Shown in pieces: positions 15,718-23,677 of a DNA stretch of 58,651 bases. The stretch covers positions 1 through 58,651 of the forward strand of contig JAFDVW010000021.1 in assembly GCA_018268755.1 (NCBI GenBank), in the 5' to 3' direction. The stretch comes from Acidobacteriota bacterium (GTDB taxonomy: Bacteria; Acidobacteriota; Terriglobia; Terriglobales; Acidobacteriaceae). The notes under the pieces were generated by a model. That model did not search any database. It saw only the letters and a list, made by a program, of their open reading frames with translations, and was not told the origin of the DNA. How positions within the stretch are numbered: position 1 is the first letter of the stretch; the number at the start of each line of letters is the position of its first letter. The position numbers and the translations under genes were made by a program.

Positions 15718-16575
15718 ATGGCCGGCACGGACATCAAAGAAGTGGTCAAAGAAAAATATGGACAAGCCGCATTACGAGTGACGAACGGGGGAAGCAGTTG
15801 TTGCGGGGCCACGCCCAGGCTCTCCGCTGATCCTATTACCTCGAACCTCTACAACACCAGCCAGACACAGCAGATTCCGGAGGAAGCGCTGCTTGCCTCT
15901 CTGGGCTGTGGCAACCCCACGGCGCTGGCGCAGTTGAACCCTGGAGAGACAGTGTTGGATCTGGGTTCGGGCGGCGGCATTGACGTGCTGCTGTCGGCGC
16001 GGCGGGTGGGGGCGAAGGGCAAGGCCTACGGCCTGGACATGACGGATGAAATGCTGGCGCTGGCCAATGAAAATAAGCGCAAGTCCGGGCTGGAAAACGT
16101 GGAATTCCTGCGCGGCGAAATTGAACGCATACCGCTGCCTGATAATTCCGTGGATGTCATCATTTCCAATTGCGTCATCAATCTTTCCGCCGATAAGGAT
16201 AAGGTCCTGAAAGAAGCCTTTCGGGTGCTCAAGCCGGGAGGCCGTTTTGCCGTCTCCGATGTGGTGACGCGCGGCGCCATGGCTCCGGAAATCCGCAGCA
16301 GCGTACTGCTCTGGGTCGGTTGCGTGGCAGGAGCAATGGAAGAAAATGAGTATCGCGCCAAGCTGATTTCCGCCGGCTTTGAAAACATCACTATGGAACC
16401 GACCCGGATTTACCGTATCGAGGATGCGCGCGAATTTCTTTCCACTGCCGGCGTCGATGTCGATGCCATTGCTTCCCAGGTGGACGAGAAATTCATGAGC
16501 GCTTTCGTCCGGGCCGTGAAACCTTCCCACCAAAAGGCCGCACCATGCTGCGCGCCGGAATGCTGCAACGGATAA
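15718..16575 (+). CDS. arsM: Arsenite S-adenosylmethionine methyltransferase
   Basis: 285-residue class I methyltransferase that methylates As(III) stepwise to methylated, partly volatile arsenicals. SAM motif VLDLGSGGGIDVLLSA (79-93), GLDMTDEML, and PLPDNSVDVIISNCVINLSADK. The cysteines expected for trivalent arsenic binding are present: C28/C29, C64 (SLGCGNP), C152 (SNCVINL) and C202 (VGCVAGA). An unusual Cys-rich tail (CCAPECCNG, 277-285) could be an extra arsenic-binding arm. TAGGAGG lies six bases before the ATG, and the gene follows arsR by eight bases. Confidence 0.95.
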   Translation: MAGTDIKEVVKEKYGQAALRVTNGGSSCCGATPRLSADPITSNLYNTSQTQQIPEEALLASLGCGNPTALAQLNPGETVLDLGSGGGIDVLLSARRVGAKGKAYGLDMTDEMLALANENKRKSGLENVEFLRGEIERIPLPDNSVDVIISNCVINLSADKDKVLKEAFRVLKPGGRFAVSDVVTRGAMAPEIRSSVLLWVGCVAGAMEENEYRAKLISAGFENITMEPTRIYRIEDAREFLSTAGVDVDAIASQVDEKFMSAFVRAVKPSHQKAAPCCAPECCNG

Positions 16576-16582
16576 GAGAGCG

Positions 16583-17074
16583 ATGCCAGCCCACTACAAC
16601 GTACTCTTTTTGTGCACGGGGAATTCCGCGCGTTCCATCCTGGCGGAAGCCATTATGAACCACAAAGGCCGGCCCACCTTCACCGCCTACAGCGCGGGGA
16701 GCCATCCTTCCGGGACGGTACGGCCGGAAGCCGTGCAGCAATTGTCGGAAGCTCACGTATCTACGGCAGGGTTGCGCAGCAAGAGCTGGGATGAGTTTGC
16801 CCAGCCCGGCGCGCCCAAACTGGATTTTGTGTTCACCGTTTGCGACAACGCGGCCCAGGAGGTGTGCCCCGTTTGGCCCGGACAGCCCATGACGGCGCAC
16901 TGGGGAGTGCCTGATCCCGCCGCCGTGCAGGGAACGCCGGAGCAGGTCCGGCGCGCCTATCGCGACGCTTTTTTTATGCTGGAGAAAAGAATCGGCTTGT
17001 TCCTCGCCTTGCCGGTGGCCACGCTGGACAGACTCGCCATCAAAAAGGAAATTGACAGCATAGGACGACAATGA
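16583..17074 (+). CDS. arsC: Arsenate reductase, low-molecular-weight phosphatase type (thioredoxin-linked)
   Basis: 163 residues. Reduces arsenate to arsenite in the cytoplasm using the P-loop Cys of FLCTGNSARS (C11) and two further redox cysteines, C87 (FTVCDNA) and C95 (EVCPVWPG), the triple-Cys relay of the thioredoxin-coupled family. HWGVPDPAAV is the conserved Asp loop. It starts seven bases after arsM and overlaps the next gene by four bases (ATGA). Confidence 0.95.
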   Translation: MPAHYNVLFLCTGNSARSILAEAIMNHKGRPTFTAYSAGSHPSGTVRPEAVQQLSEAHVSTAGLRSKSWDEFAQPGAPKLDFVFTVCDNAAQEVCPVWPGQPMTAHWGVPDPAAVQGTPEQVRRAYRDAFFMLEKRIGLFLALPVATLDRLAIKKEIDSIGRQ

Positions 17075-17757
17075 ACTTCCGTCGGAGCGCCCGCCTGGGG
17101 GCAGAATTTCTGGGAACAGCATTCCTGGTGGCCACCGTGGTCGGTTCCGGCATCATGGGGGAACGTTTGGCGGCGGGCAACACAGCCATTGCTCTTTTGG
17201 CCAATACGCTGGCCACCGGCGCCGCCCTGGTAGCCCTGATTCTCACCTTCGGCCCAATTTCCGGCGCGCACTTCAATCCGGCAGTTACTCTCGCCATGGC
17301 TCTGGAAGGAGAGCTGGCGTGGCGCGAGGTTCCAGGCTATATGACCGTGCAATGTTTGGGTGGGATGGTGGGAACACTCATGGCCCACGGCATGTTTGGC
17401 CTGCCCTGGTATTCGCTGTCAACACATGCCCGGCATGGCAGCGCGCTTGTCTTCAGCGAGTTTGTGGCGACCGTGGGATTGCTGGCGGTGATTTGGGGAT
17501 GTGTCCGATTCCAGCCCTATGTCACGCCTTTTGCGGTGGCCAGCTATATCACGGCAGCCTATTGGTTTACGGCCTCGACCTCTTTTGCGAATCCGGCGGT
17601 GACGATTGCGCGGGCCCTATCGGATACCTTTGCCGGCATCCGGCCGCAGGATGTTCCCTTTTTTATTGTGGCGCAGTTTGCCGGCGCTCTGGCCGCAACA
17701 CTGCTATTTCGCTGGCTGATCTTCCCGCAAATGAACCTGAAAAACGAAGAGGGATAA
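17071..17757 (+). CDS. Aquaglyceroporin-family channel in the ars operon (AqpS-like)
   Basis: 228-residue MIP-family channel with six membrane helices and two NPA half-helices: SGAHFNPAVTLAMAL (NPA at 69-71) and SFANPAVTIARAL (NPA at 174-176). In ars operons such channels (AqpS in Sinorhizobium) let As(III) or methylated arsenicals leave by diffusion. Here it may complement the separate ACR3 pump or pass methylarsenicals made by ArsM. The start overlaps arsC by four bases. It converges on the next gene with one base between stop codons. Confidence 0.9.
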   Translation: MNFRRSARLGAEFLGTAFLVATVVGSGIMGERLAAGNTAIALLANTLATGAALVALILTFGPISGAHFNPAVTLAMALEGELAWREVPGYMTVQCLGGMVGTLMAHGMFGLPWYSLSTHARHGSALVFSEFVATVGLLAVIWGCVRFQPYVTPFAVASYITAAYWFTASTSFANPAVTIARALSDTFAGIRPQDVPFFIVAQFAGALAATLLFRWLIFPQMNLKNEEG

Positions 17758-17758
17758 T

Positions 17759-18160
17759 CTACTTTTTCCCCGCGAGCTGAAACGCAATATAGAAGAGCTG
17801 CAGTACGGCCACAGCGACCATCACATAAGTGGCGATTTCCACGCGGCGGCCGGTTTCGCGGGTGCCTTTGAGCATTTCGGCGATTTCGGCGGTGGATTGC
17901 AGAAGCTTATCGGAGGAGCCTTCCAAGCGTTCGCTGGTGGCCTTCATCTTTTCCACCACGCGGGCGGAACCCAGGGCGGCGCTGGCCATCTGTTCCCCGT
18001 TGCGGACGTCCAGTTCGGTTTTGCAGGCCGACCACCAGACCGTGCCCGGCGGATTGTCATACATGCGCTGACGGATCTCCTCGTAGGAGCGCGTCTTCAG
18101 CAGATGGATGAGCGACTGCACCGCATGGGTCGTGCGCGAATTGTCCGTACCAGTCGACAT
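17759..18160 (-). CDS. Small C-terminally anchored membrane protein, unknown
   Basis: 133 residues. An N-terminal helical part with aromatic segment RQRMYDNPPGTVWWSACKTELDVRNGEQMA is followed by a long amphipathic helix rich in Glu, Ser and Lys (VEKMKATSERLEGSSDKLLQ), likely coiled-coil, and then a single membrane helix at the C-terminus (VEIATYVMVAVAVLQLFYIAFQL). GGAA lies about six bases before the ATG. Family not recognised; it sits close to another C-anchored small protein. Confidence 0.6.
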   Translation of the reverse strand: MSTGTDNSRTTHAVQSLIHLLKTRSYEEIRQRMYDNPPGTVWWSACKTELDVRNGEQMASAALGSARVVEKMKATSERLEGSSDKLLQSTAEIAEMLKGTRETGRRVEIATYVMVAVAVLQLFYIAFQLAGKK

Positions 18161-18186
18161 ATAGGTTCCGGGTGAAGGTGGCTTGC

Positions 18187-18669
18187 CTAGCGCAGAAAGT
18201 GGGCAAAAACCGCGCCGACCAAGCCTAAGGTGGTCAGGGCCACAGCGGCCGTCGCTTTGAGAAAGCGTCGCCGGGGCGGAGGCGCGCCGTGCACCGCCGC
18301 ACGGTATTTCTCAATCCACTCCTGTTCCTGGTTGTTCTCCTGCAAAGAAGACTCAATGGTGGCGTGCAGGATTTTCTGGTCGGCCGGAGCCAGTCCGGTA
18401 AAACGGAAGGGTTGCTGGCACCAGTTGACGGGTGGCAACATTTCGGTGGCGGCCAATATCGGGCCACGCTTGGTCAAAAACATCAGCTTGCCCACCGAGC
18501 CGGGTTCGAGGGGCGGGGTCAGATCCAGCAATCCGCCGGTGAGCGAAACAATCTGCAGGCTACCGGGCACCAAGCTGCCATCCGGATTGCGAACCACCGC
18601 GGGAGTATCGTCGGCCAGGCGGATTCTGGGCGGCCGTCGGGGTACGAAGGATTGGGGGAGGCTATTCAT
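18187..18669 (-). CDS. PilZ-like small protein with C-terminal membrane anchor
   Basis: 160 residues. The N-terminal half resembles a degenerate PilZ beta-barrel (GSLQIVSLTGGLLDLTPPLEPGSVGKLMF), where the usual D/NxSxxG motif appears as VSLTGG and the RxxxR arm is only partly met by RRPPRIRL. A charged linker (PPPRRRFLKA) precedes the terminal membrane helix TAAVALTTLGLVGAVFAHFL. Possibly a c-di-GMP-related or purely structural protein. It shares its strand and C-anchored layout with the gene at 17759-18160, and the pair may be an operon. Confidence 0.55.
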   Translation of the reverse strand: MNSLPQSFVPRRPPRIRLADDTPAVVRNPDGSLVPGSLQIVSLTGGLLDLTPPLEPGSVGKLMFLTKRGPILAATEMLPPVNWCQQPFRFTGLAPADQKILHATIESSLQENNQEQEWIEKYRAAVHGAPPPRRRFLKATAAVALTTLGLVGAVFAHFLR

Positions 18670-18814
18670 TGCCCGCTCAGTATGTTACGAAACGGCCAAG
18701 GGCAGGAGATTACGGAAGGCTGTGTCCGCTGCTATTACCTTCTAGTTTCACCCACTTTGGGCCAAAACGAAGCAATCGCCCGGCGCCTGTGTCACACTAT
18801 AGTTTCTTGGCCCC

Positions 18815-19651
18815 ATGAACGTCCTGGAATTCACGCTTCTCCTGTGCTCGGGCTCTCTCCTGGCCGGACTGGTGGGATCACTGACCGGACTGGGCGGAGG
18901 TGTGGTGCTTGTGCCTCTGCTGACGATTTTCTTCCATGTGGATATCCGCTATGCCATTGGAGCCTCTCTGGTCTCGGTGATCGCGACCTCCTCCGGGGCG
19001 GCCGCGGCTTACGTGAAAGAAGGATTTTCCAATATCCGGATTGGCATGTTCCTGGAGATTGCCACCACCTTGGGAGCATTGTTGGGGGCCTTTATCGCAG
19101 TCTGGGTGCCCACCCGGGGGCTGGCGATTATTTTCGGGGTGGTCCTGATCGGCTCGGCGTACCTTTCGCGCAAGCCGCGTAGCGCCGCCGAACGGGAGGT
19201 CCCGCAGGACGCCCTGGCCACGCGGTTGCGCTTGAACGGCAGCTTTCCCGACACGCAGGGCATTAGAAATTACAACGTGAAGAATGTTCCCGCCGGTTTC
19301 GGCCTAATGTTCGGAGCGGGGACGATGTCGGGCATGCTGGGCATTGGTTCGGGGGCCATGAAGGTATTGGCCATGGACCAGGCCATGAAAATTCCCTTTA
19401 AGGTTTCCACCACCACCAGCAACTTCATGATTGGCGTAACCGCCGCGGCCAGCGCTGGCGTGTATTTGAGCCGGGGATATATCGCTCCCGGCCTGGTCAT
19501 GCCGGTCATGCTGGGCGTGCTGGCCGGGTCGCTTCTGGGGACACGCATCCTGGTAAAGGCCAAGACCAAATGGCTGCGCCTGGGGTTCAGTCTGGTGATC
19601 GTGGTGCTGGGGATTGAGATGATCTATCAGGGAATCAAAGGAATGATCTGA
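18815..19651 (+). CDS. TauE/SafE-family sulfite exporter-like permease
   Basis: 278-residue membrane protein with about eight helices and the two repeated signatures of the family: LLAGLVGSLTGLGGGVVLVPLLT near the start and MFGAGTMSGMLGIGSGAMKVLAM in the second half. Family members export sulfite, sulfoacetate or related anions, though many are uncharacterised. A TATAGT -10-like box (18798-18803) lies only 11 bases before the ATG and there is no Shine-Dalgarno. The stop overlaps the start of a DUF1634 gene (TGATG), a pairing common in other genomes. Confidence 0.88.
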   Translation: MNVLEFTLLLCSGSLLAGLVGSLTGLGGGVVLVPLLTIFFHVDIRYAIGASLVSVIATSSGAAAAYVKEGFSNIRIGMFLEIATTLGALLGAFIAVWVPTRGLAIIFGVVLIGSAYLSRKPRSAAEREVPQDALATRLRLNGSFPDTQGIRNYNVKNVPAGFGLMFGAGTMSGMLGIGSGAMKVLAMDQAMKIPFKVSTTTSNFMIGVTAAASAGVYLSRGYIAPGLVMPVMLGVLAGSLLGTRILVKAKTKWLRLGFSLVIVVLGIEMIYQGIKGMI

Positions 19652-20037
19652 TGAAGACGCCCTGGACCGACCAGAAAATCGAGGAGGTTGTCGGCAACCT
19701 GCTGCGCACCGGAGTCATGCTTTCCGCGGTGGTCGTGCTGTTTGGCGGGATCATCTATCTCGCCCGCCACGGAACGGAACCGGCCGACTACGGTGTATTC
19801 CACGGCGAACCGGAGGAGCTAAGGACGGTAGGCGGCATTGTGCGCTATGCCTTCAGTTTCCATGGGCGCGGCATCATTCAGCTCGGCCTTTTGTTGCTGA
19901 TAGCTACCCCAGTGGCGCGAGTGGCATTTGCGGTGTGGGGTTTCGCCGCAGAGCGCGACCGGCTCTATGTGTTCTTCACCGTCGTGGTGCTGCTGATCTT
20001 GTTAGGCAGCTTGATTGGATCTTCGGCAGGCGTGTAA
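19651..20037 (+). CDS. DUF1634 membrane protein
   Basis: 128 residues with three membrane segments (LLRTGVMLSAVVVLFGGIIYLA, GIIQLGLLLLIATPVARVAFAVWGF, LYVFFTVVVLLILLGSLIGSS). The family is typically encoded directly behind TauE/SafE permeases and is thought to be an accessory subunit; that role is inferred from gene pairing. Its ATG overlaps the permease stop by one base, so translation is coupled. Confidence 0.87.
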   Translation: MKTPWTDQKIEEVVGNLLRTGVMLSAVVVLFGGIIYLARHGTEPADYGVFHGEPEELRTVGGIVRYAFSFHGRGIIQLGLLLLIATPVARVAFAVWGFAAERDRLYVFFTVVVLLILLGSLIGSSAGV

Positions 20038-20248
20038 GTTTCCGGGGTTTTGCCCGGTGGAAACTTGGGGGGTGGCCGGCGCAGGGCCTTCGGCCCGGCA
20101 TTTCTGGCGCGCTCTACGGCGAATGGTTGCTGAAACATGCCACTTCCCGGCAGCGTGCCAATCCCAAGTACATGTCCCACTTTTTGCCCTGGGGCTGTCC
20201 TCCTTTCTGCTGCACAAACTCCCAATCTCAGGGACAATATCTCCACGC

Positions 20249-21547
20249 ATGTTCTCGGTGAGAAACACTGTGCTCTTATCCGGCGTGCTCGCAGGAGCGC
20301 TGCTGCTGGCAAGCTGCGGCGGCGGTGCGGGTGCGTCGGGTACGACACAGCCTCCGGGGAGTGGTGGCACCACGCCTCCTCCGGGCGGAGGCGGCAACCA
20401 GAACAGCGCGTGCAGCGCCATGGCCCTGGGCCAGGGCGCCGGCCTGAATGGATATCGGCCCTTCCCCAGCGATAATCTCTGGAACCAGGATATTTCCAGC
20501 GCGGCGGTCGATGCCAACTCCTCCGCCATCCTCAATTTCATCGGCAGCGGCGTTGGACTGCATCCCGATTTTGGCTCGGGACAATATGACGGCTCCTACA
20601 TAGGCATCCCCTATGTCGTGGTCGGCGGGAATCAAGCCCTGGCCAAAATCAACTTCACCGATTACGGCGATGAGAGCGATCCCGGCCCCATGCCGGTGCC
20701 CACGAATGCGCAAATTGAAGGCGACCCCAATCCTGGAAACGGCGACCGGCATGTACTGGTGCTGAGCAACAGCACATGCTTTCTTTATGAGCTGTACGGG
20801 GCCTATCCCAACAATAACGGCAGCTGGAATGCCGCTTCGGCCGCGGTGTGGGACCTGACCGCCAACCAGCAGCGGCCCTGGACGTGGACCTCCGCCGATG
20901 CCGCCGGCCTGCCGATATTTCCCGGACTGGTGCGCTATGACGAAGTCGCGGCCGGCGAAATTGCCCACGCCATCCGCTTTACGCTTCCCCAAACCAGAGC
21001 GGCCATGGTCCCGCCGGCATCGCATTGGGCGGCCAATTCCACCAACGCTTCCGCTCCCCCCATGGGCATGAAGCTGCGCTTGAAAGCGAACTACGACATT
21101 TCTTCCTTTCCCGCCAGTGTGCAGGTGATTCTGAAAGCCATGAAAAAATACGGATTGATCCTGGCGGACAACGGCAGCGCCATGTACATCAGCGGCGCTC
21201 CCGACAATCGCTGGAACAACGACGACCTGCGCGCGCTTTCTCAGGTAGCCGTGTCGGCCTTCGAAGTCGTGCAGATGAATCCGGTGTACACATCGTCGAA
21301 CGTGCCGCAGGGCGCGGCGCCGGCGATCAGCAGCTTTACCGCCAGTTCCTCCAGCGTCTCGAGTGGCTCCAGCGTGACTTTGAGCTGGAGTGTGAGCAAC
21401 GCCTCGTACGTCGTCATTTCTCCCGGGGCCGGGGCGGTACGCGGCAATAGCGTGAGTCTGTCCCCCACGCAAACTACAACCTACACGCTTTACGCCACCA
21501 ACCCCTATGGCCGCAACACGGCCACCGTCACCGTCAACGTGCAATAA
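20249..21547 (+). CDS. Lipoprotein with conserved unknown domain and C-terminal Ig-like domain
   Basis: 432 residues. The signal peptide ends in a lipobox (GALLLASC-GGG), so it should be lipidated and exported, followed by a Gly/Pro/Thr-rich linker. The large central domain (about 55-340) has distinctive conserved-looking stretches: RPFPSDNLWNQDIS, DRHVLVLSNSTCFLYELYGAY, PGLVRYDEVAAGEIAHAIRFT and LKAMKKYGLILADNGSAMYIS; I recognise the pattern as a widespread secreted-protein family without known function. The C-terminal 75 residues (PAISSFTASSSSVSSGSSVT onward) form an Ig-like fold common at the ends of acidobacterial exported proteins. The ATG at 20249 is chosen because it gives the signal peptide. 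Confidence 0.75.
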   Translation: MFSVRNTVLLSGVLAGALLLASCGGGAGASGTTQPPGSGGTTPPPGGGGNQNSACSAMALGQGAGLNGYRPFPSDNLWNQDISSAAVDANSSAILNFIGSGVGLHPDFGSGQYDGSYIGIPYVVVGGNQALAKINFTDYGDESDPGPMPVPTNAQIEGDPNPGNGDRHVLVLSNSTCFLYELYGAYPNNNGSWNAASAAVWDLTANQQRPWTWTSADAAGLPIFPGLVRYDEVAAGEIAHAIRFTLPQTRAAMVPPASHWAANSTNASAPPMGMKLRLKANYDISSFPASVQVILKAMKKYGLILADNGSAMYISGAPDNRWNNDDLRALSQVAVSAFEVVQMNPVYTSSNVPQGAAPAISSFTASSSSVSSGSSVTLSWSVSNASYVVISPGAGAVRGNSVSLSPTQTTTYTLYATNPYGRNTATVTVNVQ

Positions 21548-21555
21548 GCGGGACC

Positions 21556-21834
21556 TTACCCGTCGACTTTCACTTTCCAATTGATGCCGGGAATATGCGG
21601 CTTGGCCTGGCCGCGGTCTTTCAGCAGGAGCAGGGCCTGCATGATGGCGGGTCGCTCTTCGCGAAAGCGATAGATCAGATCATCCAGTTTGACCGTGACC
21701 GGCTCGGAAGTGGAACAGTGTTGCTGCAACATGCGTCCATATTCCAGAATGGCTTCCGCAAGCTGCAGCACCACTTCTTCCTGCGAGACACGGCCAAACA
21801 ACGAGGGGGAGGAACTGGGGGAGGGGCCGGTCAT
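21556..21834 (-). CDS. Small conserved-looking protein, unknown
   Basis: 92 residues, mostly helical (EEVVLQLAEAILEYGRMLQQH and IMQALLLLKDRGQAK), ending in a short strand (INWKVKVDG). Soluble, no motif recognised. It converges on the lipoprotein gene with eight bases between stops and is divergent from the acyltransferase-like gene. Confidence 0.5.
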   Translation of the reverse strand: MTGPSPSSSPSLFGRVSQEEVVLQLAEAILEYGRMLQQHCSTSEPVTVKLDDLIYRFREERPAIMQALLLLKDRGQAKPHIPGINWKVKVDG

Positions 21835-21958
21835 AACTCAGGGGGTACGGTTTTGCCTTCAGTTCCTATCAGCAGAGGCGAATCTGCTGAAACTTGTTTA
21901 CCATGGCAAGTCCGCGCATCGCGGGGAGAGGCGAACTGTTCCGAATTCAGAACAAACC

Positions 21959-23101
21959 ATGACTTCTGCCAGAGCGGAGGCCCTGCGGCCCCAGCCATTT
22001 TCTCGTTTGGCTTATATCGACTGGATGCGCGGGCTGGCCTGCCTGCTCATGTTCCAGACCCATTGTTACGACTCGTGGCTGGGTCCGGAAGCCCGCAAAG
22101 GCCTGTTTTTCCAATGGTCGCAACTGGGAGGCACCTTACCTGCCCCGCTGTTCTTGTTTCTGGCTGGCATCTCTTTTGCCCTGGTCACTGACAAGCTGCG
22201 GGAAAAAAATCTTCCGCTTGCGCAAATCGCGGCCAAGACCATCCGCCGGGGCGCGGAGGTCCTGGCTCTGGGCCTGCTGTTCCGATTGCAGGAATTCATT
22301 TTTGGTTGGGGTTGGTCGCCCTGGAGTGATCTGCTGCGGGTCGATATCTTAAACACTATCGGCCTGTCCATGATGCTGATGGGCGCTCTGTGCTGGCTGG
22401 TGATGCGACTGCGCAACAGCCAAACGGCTTTAGCCTGCACCGCCGGCGCAAGCGCACTGTGCCTGTCTTTGCTTACGCCGCTGGTGTGGACCGTGTGGCG
22501 GCCGCGCTGGTTGCCCTGGCCGCTGGAATCCTATATCGACGGCGTCCACAATCTGGACAAACCGCAGTCCTGGCTGTTTCCCATTTTTCCCTGGAGCGCC
22601 TTCGCCTTTGCCGGACTTGCGGTAGGTTTCCTTCTGCTCAGCCCACGCGCGCGTGCGTGGGGAGCATATGCTTTTGCCGCCGCCACCGCCGCCGGCGTGG
22701 GTCTGATCTATCTTTCGCAGTGGCTGGATGCCCGGCCTGAGCACCTTTATGCCGAGTATGACTACTGGCACACCAGCCCGAATTTTTTCCTGGCGCGGGT
22801 GGGAGTTCTTCTCATTCTGCTGGGGGCCGCTTATGCCTGGTGCCGTTGGGGTGCAGGACAGTGGGGTTTCAGCCCGCTCATCCAGCTCGGACAAACTTCC
22901 CTGCTCGTCTACTGGGTGCACATCGAATTCGTATATGGACGGCTCTCCATCCTGCCGAAGCATGCCACCAGCATTCGCGGTGCCAGCGTGGGCTTGCTGC
23001 TCATCTCTCTGGCCATGCTGCTGCTTTCCCTGGGACGCACGCGCTGGAAAAATCGCGGACTGGAAATGCGCCGGCTGTCGCCGGGAACGGCGCAGGCCTA
23101 A
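21959..23101 (+). CDS. HGSNAT/DUF1624-like membrane acyltransferase
   Basis: 380 residues with about ten membrane helices. The start IDWMRGLACLLMFQTHCYDSW and then PAPLFLFLAGISFALV match the N-terminal signature of the heparan-alpha-glucosaminide N-acetyltransferase/DUF1624 group and related acyltransferase-3 proteins, which move acetyl groups across the membrane onto sugars. The substrate is unknown. The open frame continues upstream to 21689, but the ATG at 21959 places the conserved signature at residue 20 as in the family. The end overlaps the convergent next gene by four bases. Confidence 0.75.
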   Translation: MTSARAEALRPQPFSRLAYIDWMRGLACLLMFQTHCYDSWLGPEARKGLFFQWSQLGGTLPAPLFLFLAGISFALVTDKLREKNLPLAQIAAKTIRRGAEVLALGLLFRLQEFIFGWGWSPWSDLLRVDILNTIGLSMMLMGALCWLVMRLRNSQTALACTAGASALCLSLLTPLVWTVWRPRWLPWPLESYIDGVHNLDKPQSWLFPIFPWSAFAFAGLAVGFLLLSPRARAWGAYAFAAATAAGVGLIYLSQWLDARPEHLYAEYDYWHTSPNFFLARVGVLLILLGAAYAWCRWGAGQWGFSPLIQLGQTSLLVYWVHIEFVYGRLSILPKHATSIRGASVGLLLISLAMLLLSLGRTRWKNRGLEMRRLSPGTAQA

Positions 23102-23670
23102 GCTTGTTTCTGCCGCATGGCGTTCGCCGCCAGCTTCAGGGCGATGGCCCATTGCTGACGCGCCTGGGTTTCGTTCTCCCCAAATCCGAAGAGATAAAGT
23201 GTGAAGTAGTAGCCCGGGTGGGTTTGGCCGCCGGCATGGGAATAGCTTCGCCGGACTAGCCACTCCGCCGAGGCGGGGATCTCCGGCACTCGCCGCAACA
23301 ACTCAACCGACCGGCGCGCCCACTGCTCATGCTCGGGAAACGATGCGCGGATCGAAAGGTCCGAGAACAGTACGTCGATATAGCCGCCGAACTTCGACGC
23401 CGCAGCGAAGATCTCATCTTCCACCGTCAGGTCATTGGCGGGCCACACATCACATTTGGCGGTTTCGAAGGGACCCGCGGGCGCGTTGATCGCCTGCAGG
23501 AACTCGCCCAGCTCCGGCCAGCGCTGGGCCTCGGCGATTTGCGAAAGCTGCTCGCGATGGCGCTTCAGGTCCACATAACGCAGAACGCCGGCCTGGTCAG
23601 CGGGCGCAGTCCAGGGAACTTCCAGCACCGGATCGTCCGCGCCGAGCTCCACGGCAAAGTCCACTTGCAT
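23098..23670 (-). CDS. Conserved-looking protein of unknown function
   Basis: 190 residues, soluble, acidic N-terminus (MQVDFAVELGADDPVLEVPW). Possible two-domain alpha/beta protein; YIDVLFSDLSIRASFPEHEQWAR and GYYFTLYLFGFGENETQARQQWAIAL are the most regular parts. It lies seven bases downstream of the chemoreceptor gene on the same strand and so is probably co-transcribed with it. No family recognised. Confidence 0.6.
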   Translation of the reverse strand: MQVDFAVELGADDPVLEVPWTAPADQAGVLRYVDLKRHREQLSQIAEAQRWPELGEFLQAINAPAGPFETAKCDVWPANDLTVEDEIFAAASKFGGYIDVLFSDLSIRASFPEHEQWARRSVELLRRVPEIPASAEWLVRRSYSHAGGQTHPGYYFTLYLFGFGENETQARQQWAIALKLAANAMRQKQA

Positions 23671-23677
23671 GGCAAAA

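Noticed and set aside
20276..21580. Long antisense frame over the lipoprotein gene (434 codons)
   Set aside because: The sense strand encodes a lipoprotein with signal, lipobox and Ig-like domain; the antisense protein is Arg/His/Gly-rich shadow sequence.
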